A program made the translations under genes and the position numbers. The notes below the pieces were generated by a model. That model was not told where the DNA came from, made no database searches, and saw only the letters and a list, made by a program, of their open reading frames with translations. DNA of 64,000 nt from Symbiodinium natans (taxonomy: Eukaryota; Sar; Dinophyceae; Suessiales; Symbiodiniaceae), in NCBI GenBank assembly GCA_905221605.1, contig CAJNDS010000117.1, positions 159,323-223,322 of the forward strand, in the 5' to 3' direction. This document shows positions 12,253 to 23,656 of this stretch, piece by piece (the first letter of the stretch is position 1; every line of letters starts with the position of its first letter).

Positions 12253-14246
12253 AGGTGTCCTGGAGGACTTGCAGCGTCAGCTGCCGATTGACCAGTCAAT
12301 GTTTGCCAGGTATGGTGCGCAAGGCCCTTCCATAAGAACAGCTAATGGCAGCTTTATATTTCAGCAAAAGCCATTCATCAGCCACAGCGTGACGATTGAC
12401 ATGTCAGGCCCAGGGCCCAAGGAAACGACCTACTTGCTCCGCAAGTTGGCTCGCGAAGGTGGCCGGGGAATCGCCGAGAAGGTGCCGCTTTGCCAGGGGA
12501 ACGCGACACTTAGCGACTGGCCTTCTGTGCTCTTCAATCATGGGAGTCTTGTCTTAACTACCCTGAGACTACAGTATACTGACGATGCTACGCTGCCTGT
12601 TCACATCTGCTCATGCTGCAGGTCTTTGTTCAGCTCCGTCAGATGGGATGCGAAGTCAATGTCTTCCACTTCAACACGCTGCTTGCGGCCCACGCCCTTC
12701 GGCCGCAGTGCTTACACACAGCCCCCCCCCCCCCTTTTTTTGGGTTTGTTTCTCTCTCAAAGTCTGCTTCAAAGTCCGCTTCTTAAAGTCCGCCTTAAAG
12801 CCCATTCGAGGCCGCGGCGGGCTCCTGGCTCCGATGCTGTGCTCTGCTCGGGGAGATGGCCTCCAGAACATCCCCAGACATCTACACGCCACTTAGTTGC
12901 AGACGCCTCCTGCACACCTCACCTTAGGAGGGGCCATTAAGACATGATAAGACACGACACGTGTTCAAATTTGTGTTTTTTGGGAGGTACGGCACCCTGG
13001 TCAACGCCTGTGAGAAGGGCAGCGCCTGGATCGCCGCATTGGGTGTACTCGTGGCCATGGAATCCGGCCGATTTCGCACCTCGGCTGCGCTATCATCCGC
13101 TGTCGCTTCGAACGCATCTTGAAGCGTGTTCGCGCTCTTTCCTCGCTGAGCCTTGCTAGATCGGCCCCTTGGGAGGGACAGGACATGATGGGACGACTGG
13201 ACAACCTGAGGCCCAGATACGGTGACTTGCAACTCGGCCATCAGTGCGTGCGAGAAGTCTGGGGAGTGGGCCCAAGCCCTTGGCGTGCTGCGGGAGATGA
13301 TCGCCAAGGAGGCGATTAAGCGTGGTATGTAAAAAGTAAAACTAAGTAAGAGCTCCTTTTGAGAGGTGGAGGTCTCCCCCTTCAGAGATTTGCAGCTACT
13401 TGCAGCTGCTACAGCTCCCTCAACTTGTCAGCCAGCTCTCTCCCGCCTCGCTGATCTCTGCTGCCTCCCTGACTCTCTGCTAAGTCTCCCAAGCTGCTTC
13501 TTAAATTTGGAACCCTACCCGAGTTCCAATCATCCCAGGAAGAAACCATGAACAGGAGCAGACAAAGTCGCACCAGAAACAACACAAACAGGAGCACAAC
13601 AAGTCGCAGTCTCCCAAGCAAGAGCCAGTGGACTGCTTATCGTTTCGATACATCACCCAAGCTAAGCAAGAGCCAATGCATGAAGCACCTCAGTGCATTT
13701 GTGCATGGCTGAGGTTCAGATCGACACCGTGTCCTGCAGCGCTGTGATCAGCGCATGCGAGAAGGCGTCGCAGTGGGACTGGGCGTTGCACCAACTTGGC
13801 CGGATGCGGGAGCTTTCCATCGAGAGCCCCTCGGCGCGCAGCATGAGCCGAGCCCCGTAAGGGGCAATGTCGTTTGGAACCAAGGCAACGCCATCACGCA
13901 CAGCGCAGCTATAAGTGCCTGCGAAGTGGAAGACGCGTGGCCCCGCGCAGTTTTGCTCTTTGAGACTTGTCGCAAGAGTGGTCGTGCAGAACCTGGTGCC
14001 TGCAAAGCCAGCCATGTGGCGGCAAGACACAAAGCATGCAGACACGCCCACACAAGCCCACACACAATGCTTATAGGGCTGAGCGCCCCACCCCAGGATG
14101 AGCTCCGGCAAGCGGGAGCTGAACTTGACACGTTCAGCTGGACGGCCTTGCTCTGCGCCTTTGAGAAGGGCCAGCGCTGGCAAGAATCCCTGCAAGTGCT
14201 GCAGGACCCTCAATTTCATGACATCGACGTGCACACACATGCACAA

Positions 14247-14284
<38 letters not shown>

Positions 14285-14497
14285 CAGACACCAGAAACGT
14301 TACAAGAAATGGGGGCTGCGTGCAGTGTACTGTACGGTAGGACAAAACTGAGGGAGGTCTTCAGCTGATTTGTCTTTATGTGGTGGCAGAGATGAGTTTC
14401 AAAGCATCTCAAAATCCCGGGAGGACATGCCTTCTCAGGATGCCCTGCCAACTCTGCAGCTCAGATAGATTTCGGTTCACGTATCATAACCGCAAGC

Positions 14498-14532
<35 letters not shown>

Positions 14533-17500
14533 GGTCTTTGTTTGTTGTGCTGTGTTGGTCTGTTGCCTGAGGGTCACCTACAACTCTGCACTCCTCGCCT
14601 GCGCACACGGCAAGCAGTGGCGGATGGCCCTCCAGATTTTGTCCGAGCAACAAAGCCATGGCTTGGCCACCTTGCGGCCGTCTAACGAGTTGTTGCGACA
14701 CACGCAGGGCAATGTAGGGCGTTGGCAGTTGAAGGCTGTACATGCGGTGCTAGTATATGTATATCTGTATATATGCGTATAAACAAATGTATATATATAT
14801 ATATACACATATACATATATACATATATACATATGCATATACACATATACACATATATACATATACATATACACATATATACATATACACATATGCACAT
14901 ATATACATATATACATATACACATATGCACATATGTACCTATACACATATACACACATACATATACATACATATATGTATATACTACCCCCCCCCCCCCA
15001 GCGACCTACCCTTTTTAGGCCTTTTTTGCAAAAAAAGAACAACGAAGGCCCAAAAGTCGCATAGTTAATCACCGGGTAATGAAGGACATCTATTGGGACA
15101 CCCACCTCGCAGGCCCCGATAAGCCAGCATTGGATTGATCTATATTTTGAATCTGAAGCGGACAATGCTGTTTTTGGGTTTTTAGATCTTTGGTTTTTTC
15201 TAGGCAAATTGTGTGTTTAACGGGCAAATAATGTTTTGTTGCGCAACTAATATATATTTTTTATAGATACAATTGTGTTTGTACTAGGCAAAGAATTAAT
15301 CAAATACTATCTGACAAGTCCACTGTAATACCTTATGTTTACATATTCATGAAACATTGTGCTTATTATTATATGCGGTTTTAACTCCTGGAGTATTGAG
15401 TAAATAGCCCAAGCGAATACTATTCAAAATACCATACTCGACTAAAATATGAAATAAACACGAATGGCAACGGAAGCGATTCTACTTAAATAGCAATGTA
15501 AAAGACTTCTCAAGTACTAAATAAAGACCACTTATGTACCTTCCTAGAGAAGTAGTTAGTAAAGGCCATAGCACAAGAATACTGCTTTGTACATAAAAAG
15601 AATTTGTACTAGGCAAGGTATAAACCAGATACTATCTGAAAAGTACACTGTAATAACTTATGTTTACATATTCATGAAATATTTCTTGTTTTGAAATCAT
15701 CATTCTATGCGATTTATCTACCAGAGTAAGCATTAAGTAAATAGCCCAATCTGAGTCAAATGAACACTATTTAAAATACCATACTCAACCAAAAGGTGAA
15801 ATAAAAACCTATGGAAACAGAACTCTATTCAAAATACCATACCCAACTAAAATATGCAATAAACACTAATGGAAATAGAAGCGGTTCTACTTACATAACA
15901 ATGTAAAAGACTTCTCAAGTACTAAATAAGACCACTTATATACCTTCCTAGAAATATAGTTAGTAAAGGCCATGCACAAGAATACTGCTTTGTACATAAA
16001 TAGAAGGTGTGCTAGGCAAAGTATTAACCAAATACTATCTGAAAAGTCCACTGAAATATCTTATGTTTACATATAGCGCCCAATTTGACTCAAGTGACTA
16101 CTATTTAAAGGACCATACTCAACCAAAATACGAAAAAAACACTAACAGCAATAGAAGCGATTCTACTTGCATAACAATGAAATCGTTGTTTCTGAAGTAT
16201 TTCATTAAGACCATTCTGCAAGCTTAAAAATGCACAATCTTCCTAGAAAAGTACTTAGTGAAGGCCATGCACAAGCAAATTCGCAAGTACAGAAACACAC
16301 TTAAAAATGCGTAGTTATTGCCACGTAAAGGCGAACCAAAAAACCAAAATACAAAAACCAAAAAAACCAAAAAAACCAAAAAACCAAAAACACCAAAACC
16401 AAAAAAAACAAAAAAAACAATTTTCCGGAACTCTTGGAGAAGCCTCGTAGGGATTCCTTAGAGTTCCGGAAAATTGTTGTTTTTTGGTTTTTTGGTTTTG
16501 TTTCTTTTGTTTTTTTGGTTTTTTTTTGTTTTTTTTTTGTTGTTTTTTTTGGTTTGGTGTTTTTGGTTGTTTAATTGCCCGTGTATTCGGATTTTAGTTT
16601 CATTTTATTCTACGCCCTAAGAAACACGCTATATTGCACATCGAGTTTGCTTGCAGTGCAGCTGGATGACTTAAGACAAGGCGAAAAAGGGTAGGTCACT
16701 GGGGGGGGTACCATATATATATATATAGAGAGAGATATATATTTAATTCATTTATGTTTTTCTCTTGCATTGCATGACGTGAAAAGCACAGGATAGGCCT
16801 GGTTTGGCTTTCCTGGCCAAGGAGCTGGACTCCATTTCCTTCTATAAAGCAATGGATGCCTGCTCAGCTGGCAGCGAGTGGGAGCCTCCACTGCAACAGT
16901 TGATTTGCTTCCTCGCGTGCTCTACAGACTGCAGATCTAACTAACGAAAACTTGGAAGTCTTCCTTCAACTTTTCTGCAACGACGTTTCAAAGCTACGCG
17001 ACCCGCCTTGGTGGCCGTGGCCCTTGGTCCGGAGGGTGGGATCGGAAATACCATTTCCATTCTCTAACCATGCACCACCCCCTAGCACCCAAACCAGAAC
17101 AACTTATGCCTCAACCTTCAACCCACCAAAAGACCCCAAGACAAGACCCAAAGGATGAAAGCCATACTATGGAACCGTGCACTACCCTACAGAAAGTATC
17201 ATACGCATCCCCAAAACATGCCCCACCCGATAGTTAGCCCATGACGCCCAACCCGAAACCCCGAACGGTAGAAAATGGATTGATGGACAGGATTGAATGT
17301 TTTTTGCAATTTCGGGTTTAGGTTTCTCGGGTTATGGTTGCGGTTCTGGTGTTTCCTCTCATCAATGAATTTGTTCGGAAATTGCGTATTTCCCTTTTCT
17401 GCTTTTCGTATTCGGCCTTAGTTTCTGCTTGTCATTTGTCGTTTAGTTTGCTTTCTTTTCTTAAATTACCTAATTTCGTTAAACAGCCTTTCATCAAGAC

Positions 17501-19058
17501 ATTTAGTGCCGAGTTCGGATGTAATGCATAATGAATGAAAATGGGCATCCCAGTTTTCGTGTCTTATTTTGTGTCCGCATTCTTGGCATAATTGGCTTCC
17601 CATTGCTCTCTCCTCTCTTCTGGCTTGGTTATATTCTTTCTGACTTTTTGTGGCAGTTTCGTTTCGCTTCTCGGCGTTTATTGCATGTCTTAAGCCTGTC
17701 AAACTCTTCAGCATCCTTTGATGCACAGCAGGATTTACACATTCTCTTCTCCATCTTACTATATTAGAGAGTCTAGTCTTTAGACATGTAAGACATAGTT
17801 GACTGAACAAAGGAAGCAATGGGCGGGAGCACTTCCAAACTTATCATTACCAAACTCTTGTGGTATGCTTATGGTGTAGCAACACGGGTCCTCAAGTTTC
17901 TTGGACTTACTTTACACTGTCACGATATAAACAACTATATCTTTAACTAACTGTTTTGACAAATCATTTAACAAATAAACTCAAACAGCATTTTTTAATC
18001 CCTCTAGTCATCCATTATGGCACAACCTAGCATTCTACATTCTTATCTTTCTTCGTTCAATTAACCAAGCGCTTTTCTTTTCGTTCTTTTCTTTCTTAAA
18101 ACACAAACATTCCATATATTAAATATGCATGTACTAGTTCAACTTTTAAAACACGCTGTTTCAACACATCAGTTTCAATTCCTGTACGCTCTATGGTTTT
18201 GGTGACTTCAATGTCTGTAGTGTTCTCTTCTATTCTTTGTCATCGGGCGGGCAGGCTATGGGGTTGAGTATGACATTTTCTATGGGGTTATGCATGGTTC
18301 CATAGTATGGGTTCTTCAGGTGGGTCTTCCTATGTCTGGGTAGAGTTGAGGTCGAGGTATAGGTTGTTCTGTTTCGGGTGCTAGGGAGTGGTGCATGATT
18401 AGACAATGGAATGGTATCTGCTAGCTGAAAGGGGGGTTCAGGGGGAGGTAGGGTATGGGGCTCTTCTGCATGACTTGCCCGCACTTGTTGTCTGCAGGGT
18501 TTCGTGCGCTGCTTACAATATCAAGCCGCGTGTTCTGTACATATCTCCGTCGTTTTTGTTCGCTGAAACGGTCCTTGACAAATGTCGCGCACATCTGGTG
18601 CGCTTGAATTACTTATCCTGCCACACGTCGGCCCACATGCGCTCCAAGAGGCCGCGACACATACCAGGGCCACAACCCTTCCAAACCTGGCTTCTGGAAT
18701 CCCCGAGCTCCTTCCTCTCGCCTGCTTTCATATCAACATTCGACACCCCGACACAACTGATGTTTGGTCTCGGCCTTTGCCCCTTTGGCACTCTGTCCTG
18801 TTTTTTGGTTTTGTGCACGTCGTGTTTCGTTTCTAATATCGCATTCCGGCATAGGTACGCTCGGAGTACTGCAGAATGAGAATCGCCCAGTTAGTGCTTC
18901 GTTTACTTGAGGTGCATGGGTTTCTGAAGGGACTGCGGTCGCCTGGACCAGTGTACCGAGACACGCTGGCATGTGGATATGCTGAGGAGCGAGCTCTCCG
19001 ATTGCTGGAGGACATGATGGAAAGCAACATCGACGGGCTGAAGGAGCCTTCTCCTTGA
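12253..19058 (+). CDS. Pentatricopeptide repeat protein, at least 11 exons
   Basis: A P-class-like PPR protein, probably binding organellar RNA. Exons follow from the 35-residue period: a piece ending 12481, then 12622-12687, 12811-12887, 12987-13066, 13211-13311, 13714-13825, 13885-13961, 14097-14230, 14572-14665, 16822 to about 16914, and perhaps 18912-19058. Phases agree at every junction up to 16822. Repeat cores include [77 protein letters not shown] and [12 protein letters not shown], the ACEKG..W..AL style common in dinoflagellate PPRs. Several repeats measure exactly 35 residues once spliced. Donors are GC at seven introns, GT at one (12482) and GA at one (13962). Intron 14666-16821 holds an inverted-terminus element; the next intron probably holds a second. 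The last exon ([14 protein letters not shown], stop 19056-19058) makes a repeat of 38 rather than 35 residues, so its junction is uncertain. The start codon is not identified; the frame is open from 12053. Confidence 0.75.
14231..14571 (+). repeat. PPR intron with complementary (CA)n and (GT)n tracts
   Basis: This GC-AG intron begins inside a (CA)n run (about 14230-14281) and ends shortly after a (GT)n run (about 14502-14530). The two tracts are reverse complements and can pair, bringing the splice sites together. The intron is otherwise unremarkable. Confidence 0.7.
14757..14984. repeat. TA/ACATAT microsatellite
   Basis: About 230 bases of ACATATATAC-like variants within the large PPR intron, directly left of the inverted-terminus element. 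It forms long but meaningless open frames on both strands. Confidence 0.9.
14985..16710. mobile_element. AT-rich element with C/G-rich inverted termini
   Basis: The left end TACCCCCCCC... continues to AGCGACCTACCCTTTTT; the right end, read on the minus strand, is TACCCCCCCC then AGTGACCTACCCTTTTT. This is a terminal inverted repeat of roughly 30 bases. The 1.7 kb interior is far more AT-rich than the flanks and holds no coding frame above about 70 codons. It carries internal direct repeats beginning with a TACTAGGCAA-like motif at about 15281, 15606 and 16009, each followed by ATACTATCTGA and TTATGTTTACATAT, and a large imperfect hairpin (about 16326-16575). The TA-rich flanks hide any target duplication. 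It looks like a non-autonomous DNA element; the superfamily is unknown. It lies in a PPR intron. Confidence 0.6.
16326..16575. repeat. Large imperfect hairpin
   Basis: The left arm is made of AACCAAAAAA-type repeats ending in CAATTTTCCGGAACTCT. The right arm starts AGAGTTCCGGAAAATTG and runs into GGTTTTTTGG-type repeats. The loop is about 30 bases. It lies inside the AT-rich element near its right end. Confidence 0.8.
17048..18417. mobile_element. Second element with about 180-bp inverted termini
   Basis: Left 17048-17236 and right 18239-18417 are reverse complements with scattered mismatches. Both begin ATACCAT, then share CATGCACCAC, CCCTAGCACCC, CCATACTATGGAACC and the segment near CCCGATAG/CCCGATGA. 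The 1 kb interior is AT-rich. It contains a minus-strand open frame of 117 codons (17466-17819) with a possible zinc-binding stretch. Long inverted termini with almost no coding capacity suggest a non-autonomous DNA transposon or foldback element. No clear target-site duplication was identified. Confidence 0.6.
17466..17819 (-). CDS. Small open frame inside the second element
   Basis: A 117-codon frame in the AT-rich interior. It is basic and charged, with [19 protein letters not shown] followed by HSLC, i.e. C-x2-C ... H-x3-H/C spacing that could bind zinc. In AT-rich DNA a frame of this length with such a motif is less likely by chance than in the GC-rich parts, but I do not recognise the family. 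It could be a remnant of an element-encoded protein or a chance frame. Confidence 0.3.
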   Translation of the reverse strand: MLPLFSQLCLTCLKTRLSNIVRWRRECVNPAVHQRMLKSLTGLRHAINAEKRNETATKSQKEYNQARREERAMGSQLCQECGHKIRHENWDAHFHSLCITSELGTKCLDERLFNEIR

Positions 19059-19304
19059 AATTTTACATCTCATCTCAAATCTCTTCAGAAGATATCCGCA
19101 AATACAGAGCGTGAACCACCGGTAGCTGAAGATCTGGTTCTGTGTTTGAGGTGCAGGCGAAGCCTTGCTACGATCACCAGTTGCAAGCAGGGAGTGCTTT
19201 AGACGCTCGGCCCTGACAAGTTGTTTGAGTTTGTGAAGCGCTTTTTTTTCTCCAGTAAACAGAGTCACTACGTGTTGGCAGCTGAGTGCAGAGTTTATAT
19301 TCAG

Positions 19305-20850
19305 GACTGCTTCAAGCATCTGGTCCTGGCGAGTCTGCTGGAGCGTATGGCCCAGGAGCCGCAGAGCTTCACGTATGCAGACACCCATGCGGGCTGGGGT
19401 CTCTACGACCTCTCTGCTCTGGAAGTTACCATTCACCAAAACCACCTCTATGGAATCACGGCGTTGCCTGGCTGAACCGTTGGTGAAGTGTCATAGCAGG
19501 ACCCGACATCGAACTGTCGTATAAGTAGCAGGTTGGTCGAGAACGGGAAGAAGTCCCCTCAGTGCACGATCCAGCCTCTTAGCCTAAACCTGTTCTGGAT
19601 GTGGCATCGCAGGGTCTCTGATCTGTGTCTGAGCCTTCGAATTCGAGGCACTTCCTGACCGCCCTGCGCTCCCTGAATGGTGTGAACGGTGAAGCTGAGC
19701 TTCGCCGATGCTTGGGCTCGCCAGGGCTGGCGCTGCGATGGCTGAGGCCCTTGGTTACTTGGGCAGGGCTTTCAGGTTTTTTTTTGGGCTCTTGTTGACA
19801 GCGATTGGCAGTAGCATGCACGAGGCCACAGGACAAAGCCGTCTTTTTCGAAGTTGCTTCCCATGTGCCAGCACCCGAGTCTCCTGAGTCGCCAGAGGCA
19901 TGCTTGGACTGCTTGGATAGGGGTGGATGCGTAAAGCTGGCAGAGTGTGCTGGCCCCAGCAGTTTTGACGCGTTCTGGCTGTTTCTCCGAGGCACGCGGC
20001 GCTGCAGCGCAACCTTCAAGAATTGAACGCTTGGCCACTTGGCTCGTGGCGGGAGAAGGCTGCAGGCAGATCAAACATGCTGGCAGTTGTTTTGCGGAGA
20101 TTTCAGAATCAGCAGGGCAGCCAAGGAGCAAAGTAGCACCGTAGGTCCTCAGGTGATTTACATCGGTCCCGGGACTGAGAAGCAAGCAGGGGTGTGAGAC
20201 AGGGCAACTACCGATCCCCACACCGATACCCTTAACTGGTATGAGTCCTGTTGGTTTCCCTGATTCCCTACAGTACCGATGCCCCGACCGACTTGAGTGC
20301 AACCGATAACGTGTTGCGCAGCAGAGGTTGGAGAAGCCCCGGGTGGAGGTGCTGCGGCAGAACTCTTACACCTTGACACTCGGCATTGTTGCTTGCCGCA
20401 GACGCTTTTCATGAGGGATGTTGAAGGGCACCTGCACCACTGATCACCAATGTGCACCGCACGAACTGCCCAGGACTCCTGAGGCCATCTCCCGGAATTT
20501 TCAAGGGCGAGGACAGGGCGGGCTTGTGGATGTCAGCTGGCAGTGTCACCCGAAGCCGTGTCCAGGCCTTGTCCTGATTGACTCGCCCTACGAGCCCTAC
20601 ACTGAGTACCTGGCGTGGAACCTGTCCAACGCCCAGAGTCCACAGCAGTGCTGCATCCTTCATCGGTGGATGTGCCGCTCTGGTGCTCCCGGCTTTTGCC
20701 ACCCTTCCACTCCTTGGGGGGGATTTCCTGATTTCTCGATGATTTCTCAAGGTCACTCCTGCGTTCTCTCCGGCGGTCCTGGCCTTCGAGCTGTGTGGCA
20801 GTGTGGTATCCGGCATTTAACCCAGAGCCGCCAAGCTGCATCTAGCATGG
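19305..20850 (+). CDS. RlmJ-like 23S rRNA adenine-N6 methyltransferase, partial
   Basis: Related to bacterial RlmJ (YhiR), which methylates an adenine of 23S rRNA using S-adenosylmethionine. Exon 1 (from 19305 after TTCAG^G) reads DCFKHLVLASLLERMAQEP, then DTHAGWGLYDL, the SAM-binding hallmark. Exon 2 (19648 to about 19740) has HFLTALRSLNGVNGEAELR followed by LGSPGLALRWLRP, matching the family's GSP...LR segment. Exon 3 (about 20427-20640) has HELPRTPEAISRNF and GLVLIDSPYEPYTEY; the family catalytic motif is usually DPPY, here DSPY. Exon 4 (from 20792) has CVAVWYPAFNPEPPS, matching the conserved WYP. The N-terminal HAGN segment and the C-terminal NPPY segment were not found, so the model is incomplete. 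Introns and an organised + strand context argue against bacterial contamination. A plastid or mitochondrial role is plausible but no targeting peptide was seen. Confidence 0.65.
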
Positions 20851-23640
20851 AAAGTATAACACCGTGTAGCATCGTGTAGGTACATGTAAAGAGTTTTTGT
20901 TCATTTTCCCTTGCCACTACAGATATAAACAAGTTTCTGCATGTGTATACAGCACAGCTATCTGACAGAGCCTGAGGCAGACGACCAGCCTCTACCATCG
21001 CTGCTTGGCCGGAAGCAATCCTGTCGTCTCCTTCAAACACTTGCTTGTGGCTGCCCTCTGAGCTGAGAGGGGTGAACTTGTTATTGGCTGCTCAGAAAAC
21101 CCTGAGTGCGTTAAGGGCTGATCAGAGGTGTGCTCCAGTGGTTTCGTTCCAGAAAGCGCTCAGGGTCCATGTGCCATCGATCATGAACATGATTCGTTCA
21201 TCATGGCTTGATGTTCGTAAGGCGCAAAGGATCTGCAGGCAAGATGGGTCTTGATAGAGAGATGGCGAGTAACGGACATCTGCAGACTTGCATTGCACAG
21301 GTCGGAGACGTGTTGGTTGCAGAAATGAATGTCACATTGGAAGGCATGGCTAGTTCATGTCGGATGACGTGTTGATGTCGTTTTGTTGATGAGTTCGCCA
21401 GGCAGTGAAGCTCTGGCAAGTTCAGGCATCGTCTCAACAGTTTTCTGCACACTTGGTCAGTGTCTTTTGTGCGGTGTCTTGTGTAGAGCTCGCTGCCACG
21501 GGCTTGCAGTGAAGGTGTTTTGCTGGTAAACGCGCCGCCCGAGATCGAAAACGAGCTTGGGGAAATGTTGTCCGAGCTCGGGCAGCTTAACTGTCGAGTC
21601 TAGTGTGGGATTTTTCCCAATGTGTTCCGCGCGCTTGTGGTTTTGGGCTGTTTGGGCTTCTTGCAACCTGACGGTGACCAGGCAGCTGCTGAGCCTGAAG
21701 CAGGGCACCGCTGTCACAAGTGCAGTTTTCTGGCTGTGAGCGGTTGGGCTTTCTTGGTTTTTGCTGATCTGCAGCACCTGCGTGGCTCTTCGAAAAAAAG
21801 CGAAGAGAGGGCCTCCTGGATCTGTCAGAACAGGACAAGGGCGAAATCATAAATCCCCGATCCAGGCAGAGCGGTCGAGAAGCACAAGGCTCGACCAAGG
21901 CTTGGCTGCTTTTTTTCAAGAGTCTGAGTTAGTTAGGATAGTTAGGAAGGGGCTCGTGTCGAGTTCGTGGCCATGGGCGGCTTTCTGAGAGTCGGTTCAA
22001 GTTTTTCTTCGGATGCTTTTGGGGCTGAGGTGTCAGTCTGCCGGGGCATTGTGAGTGCTTCGCTGCTGCGTGGCAGCTCGTATGGTATCCCTCGTATTGC
22101 ATCTCGAAGTCGGGGAGCTGGCATGCGTCAAGATCTCATGTCGTAAGTCTGTGCCTTCGACTGAAGTACAACAACGGCAATGCCTTTGGCGTAAGCACGT
22201 GCCCCTATGGCTGGATCACGTGGCTATAACTTACTTAGCATTCCCGACCCCAAAGTCCTGCAAATGCACCAAATGATCTGCTCTCTAGGGGTCTCCAAAA
22301 TCCGCCCGAGTCGTGGCCTCAGCTCCACACACACAGGTGTTTCAGCAGAAGGGGTCCTGTGCCCTCGGCCGACAGGCGCCGTCGTCGTCCGAGCAGGAGG
22401 CCGTGCCCAGCTTCGAGAGAGCCTCCCTTGAATCGGCTAGGATGGTTCATGGGTTCATGGGTTCATGGCATCGGGATTGTTTTTCTGCTCCGGAGGCGTT
22501 AATACTCTCAGAAGATAGGTGCATGGCTGTGATGTGTCTAGCAGGCTGCGTCGTCTGCACCAAGCAGGGCCCCGGTCTCGACTTGTCGTTCACAGTCGAA
22601 GGGGTTGAGTTGGGCAAGTCATACGGGAAAGTCGGGAGGGGTACGAGATCACAACACTTGCGGCCGTTTCAAAGTGACCTCAACCATCCTCAATCTCCAT
22701 GCGCCTGCGTGTCTGCCCCAAACATCGCTTCGTTTCCTCAGGCCACGCCTGTCCTGAGAAGGCACCCGGGCCCTTGAACATCTGGCATCAAGCACGGTCA
22801 AGCACATGCATTTTTGGCGTTGCCACAGTTGTGGTTTTGTGCTGCCGCCGTGGGCTCCATGAACAGCTCCGCAGAAATCCTGTCGCCAAGCCTCCCCCCT
22901 CTCGCAAGTGCGGAGCACAGCGAAGGGCGAAGCTTGGGGTCTTTCTCGCATTGGTCACCTGCCCTCCTTCCCTTTGTATATGCGCTGTGCCTTGGCTCTG
23001 TCCCTGCTCACTGCGGACATGAAATGCGCTGTTACATGCCCAACACATCCCAAAACCCTGTAAAGCGATGGGAACACCTGAAAAGCGACACCGCTAAGTT
23101 AGTGAACCGTTGGGTCTGCTATAGCCGTGGATTTTGCCCAAAGCGACACCTGCATACATCAAGCGTTCACAACTGACGCTAAAACCCTGTAAAGCGATTG
23201 GAACACCCCTCATGTCCATTAGCACCACCAGCCGGATTTGGCGGTTTTGGCAGTCGCTCACATGTCTGCTTGGCCCGCCCCAAGGTCGAGGTGTGACAGC
23301 TTCCGAACCGATGGTTCTCCTGGCATGTCTTGGACACACCTTGCTCAAGTATGCTCAAGTTGGGTCTGCAGCGCTGCCAAAGGCACCGAAGAAGAGGCCT
23401 GCGGCCAGCACCAAGGCCTTCGCTTTGGGACCCTCTGATTCTTTTGCCCATGCCGACGCATCCTCTGTCCCCTCCCTCTGTCAGTCACAAGCTGTAAGAC
23501 CGCATGCAGGAGAAGCACTCTTGGCTTGGCAGTATTTGGGCATGTTTGAGCACAACACTACTACGCGAAGCGGCGTAGCGGCTAGCAGGTAGCAGATAGA
23601 CCGGGGGGGGCACCCCCGCATCTCGTCGCTCTTGCCGCCC
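20851..23640. other. No recognisable gene
   Basis: Remaining RlmJ exons might lie here but none was found. A short direct repeat containing CCCTGTAAAGCGAT and GGAACACC occurs near 23056 and 23187. A tandem GGTTCATG lies at about 22444-22468. Confidence 0.4.
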
Positions 23641-23656
23641 CTTCTGGGCTGCGAAG

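Noticed and set aside
12053-12940. Single 295-codon exon
   Set aside because: Homology follows the frame only to 12481; after that the PPR sequence continues in other frames beyond introns.
19305-20850. Bacterial contamination to explain the RlmJ-like gene
   Set aside because: The conserved blocks are separated by introns with the same AG^G style as neighbouring genes.
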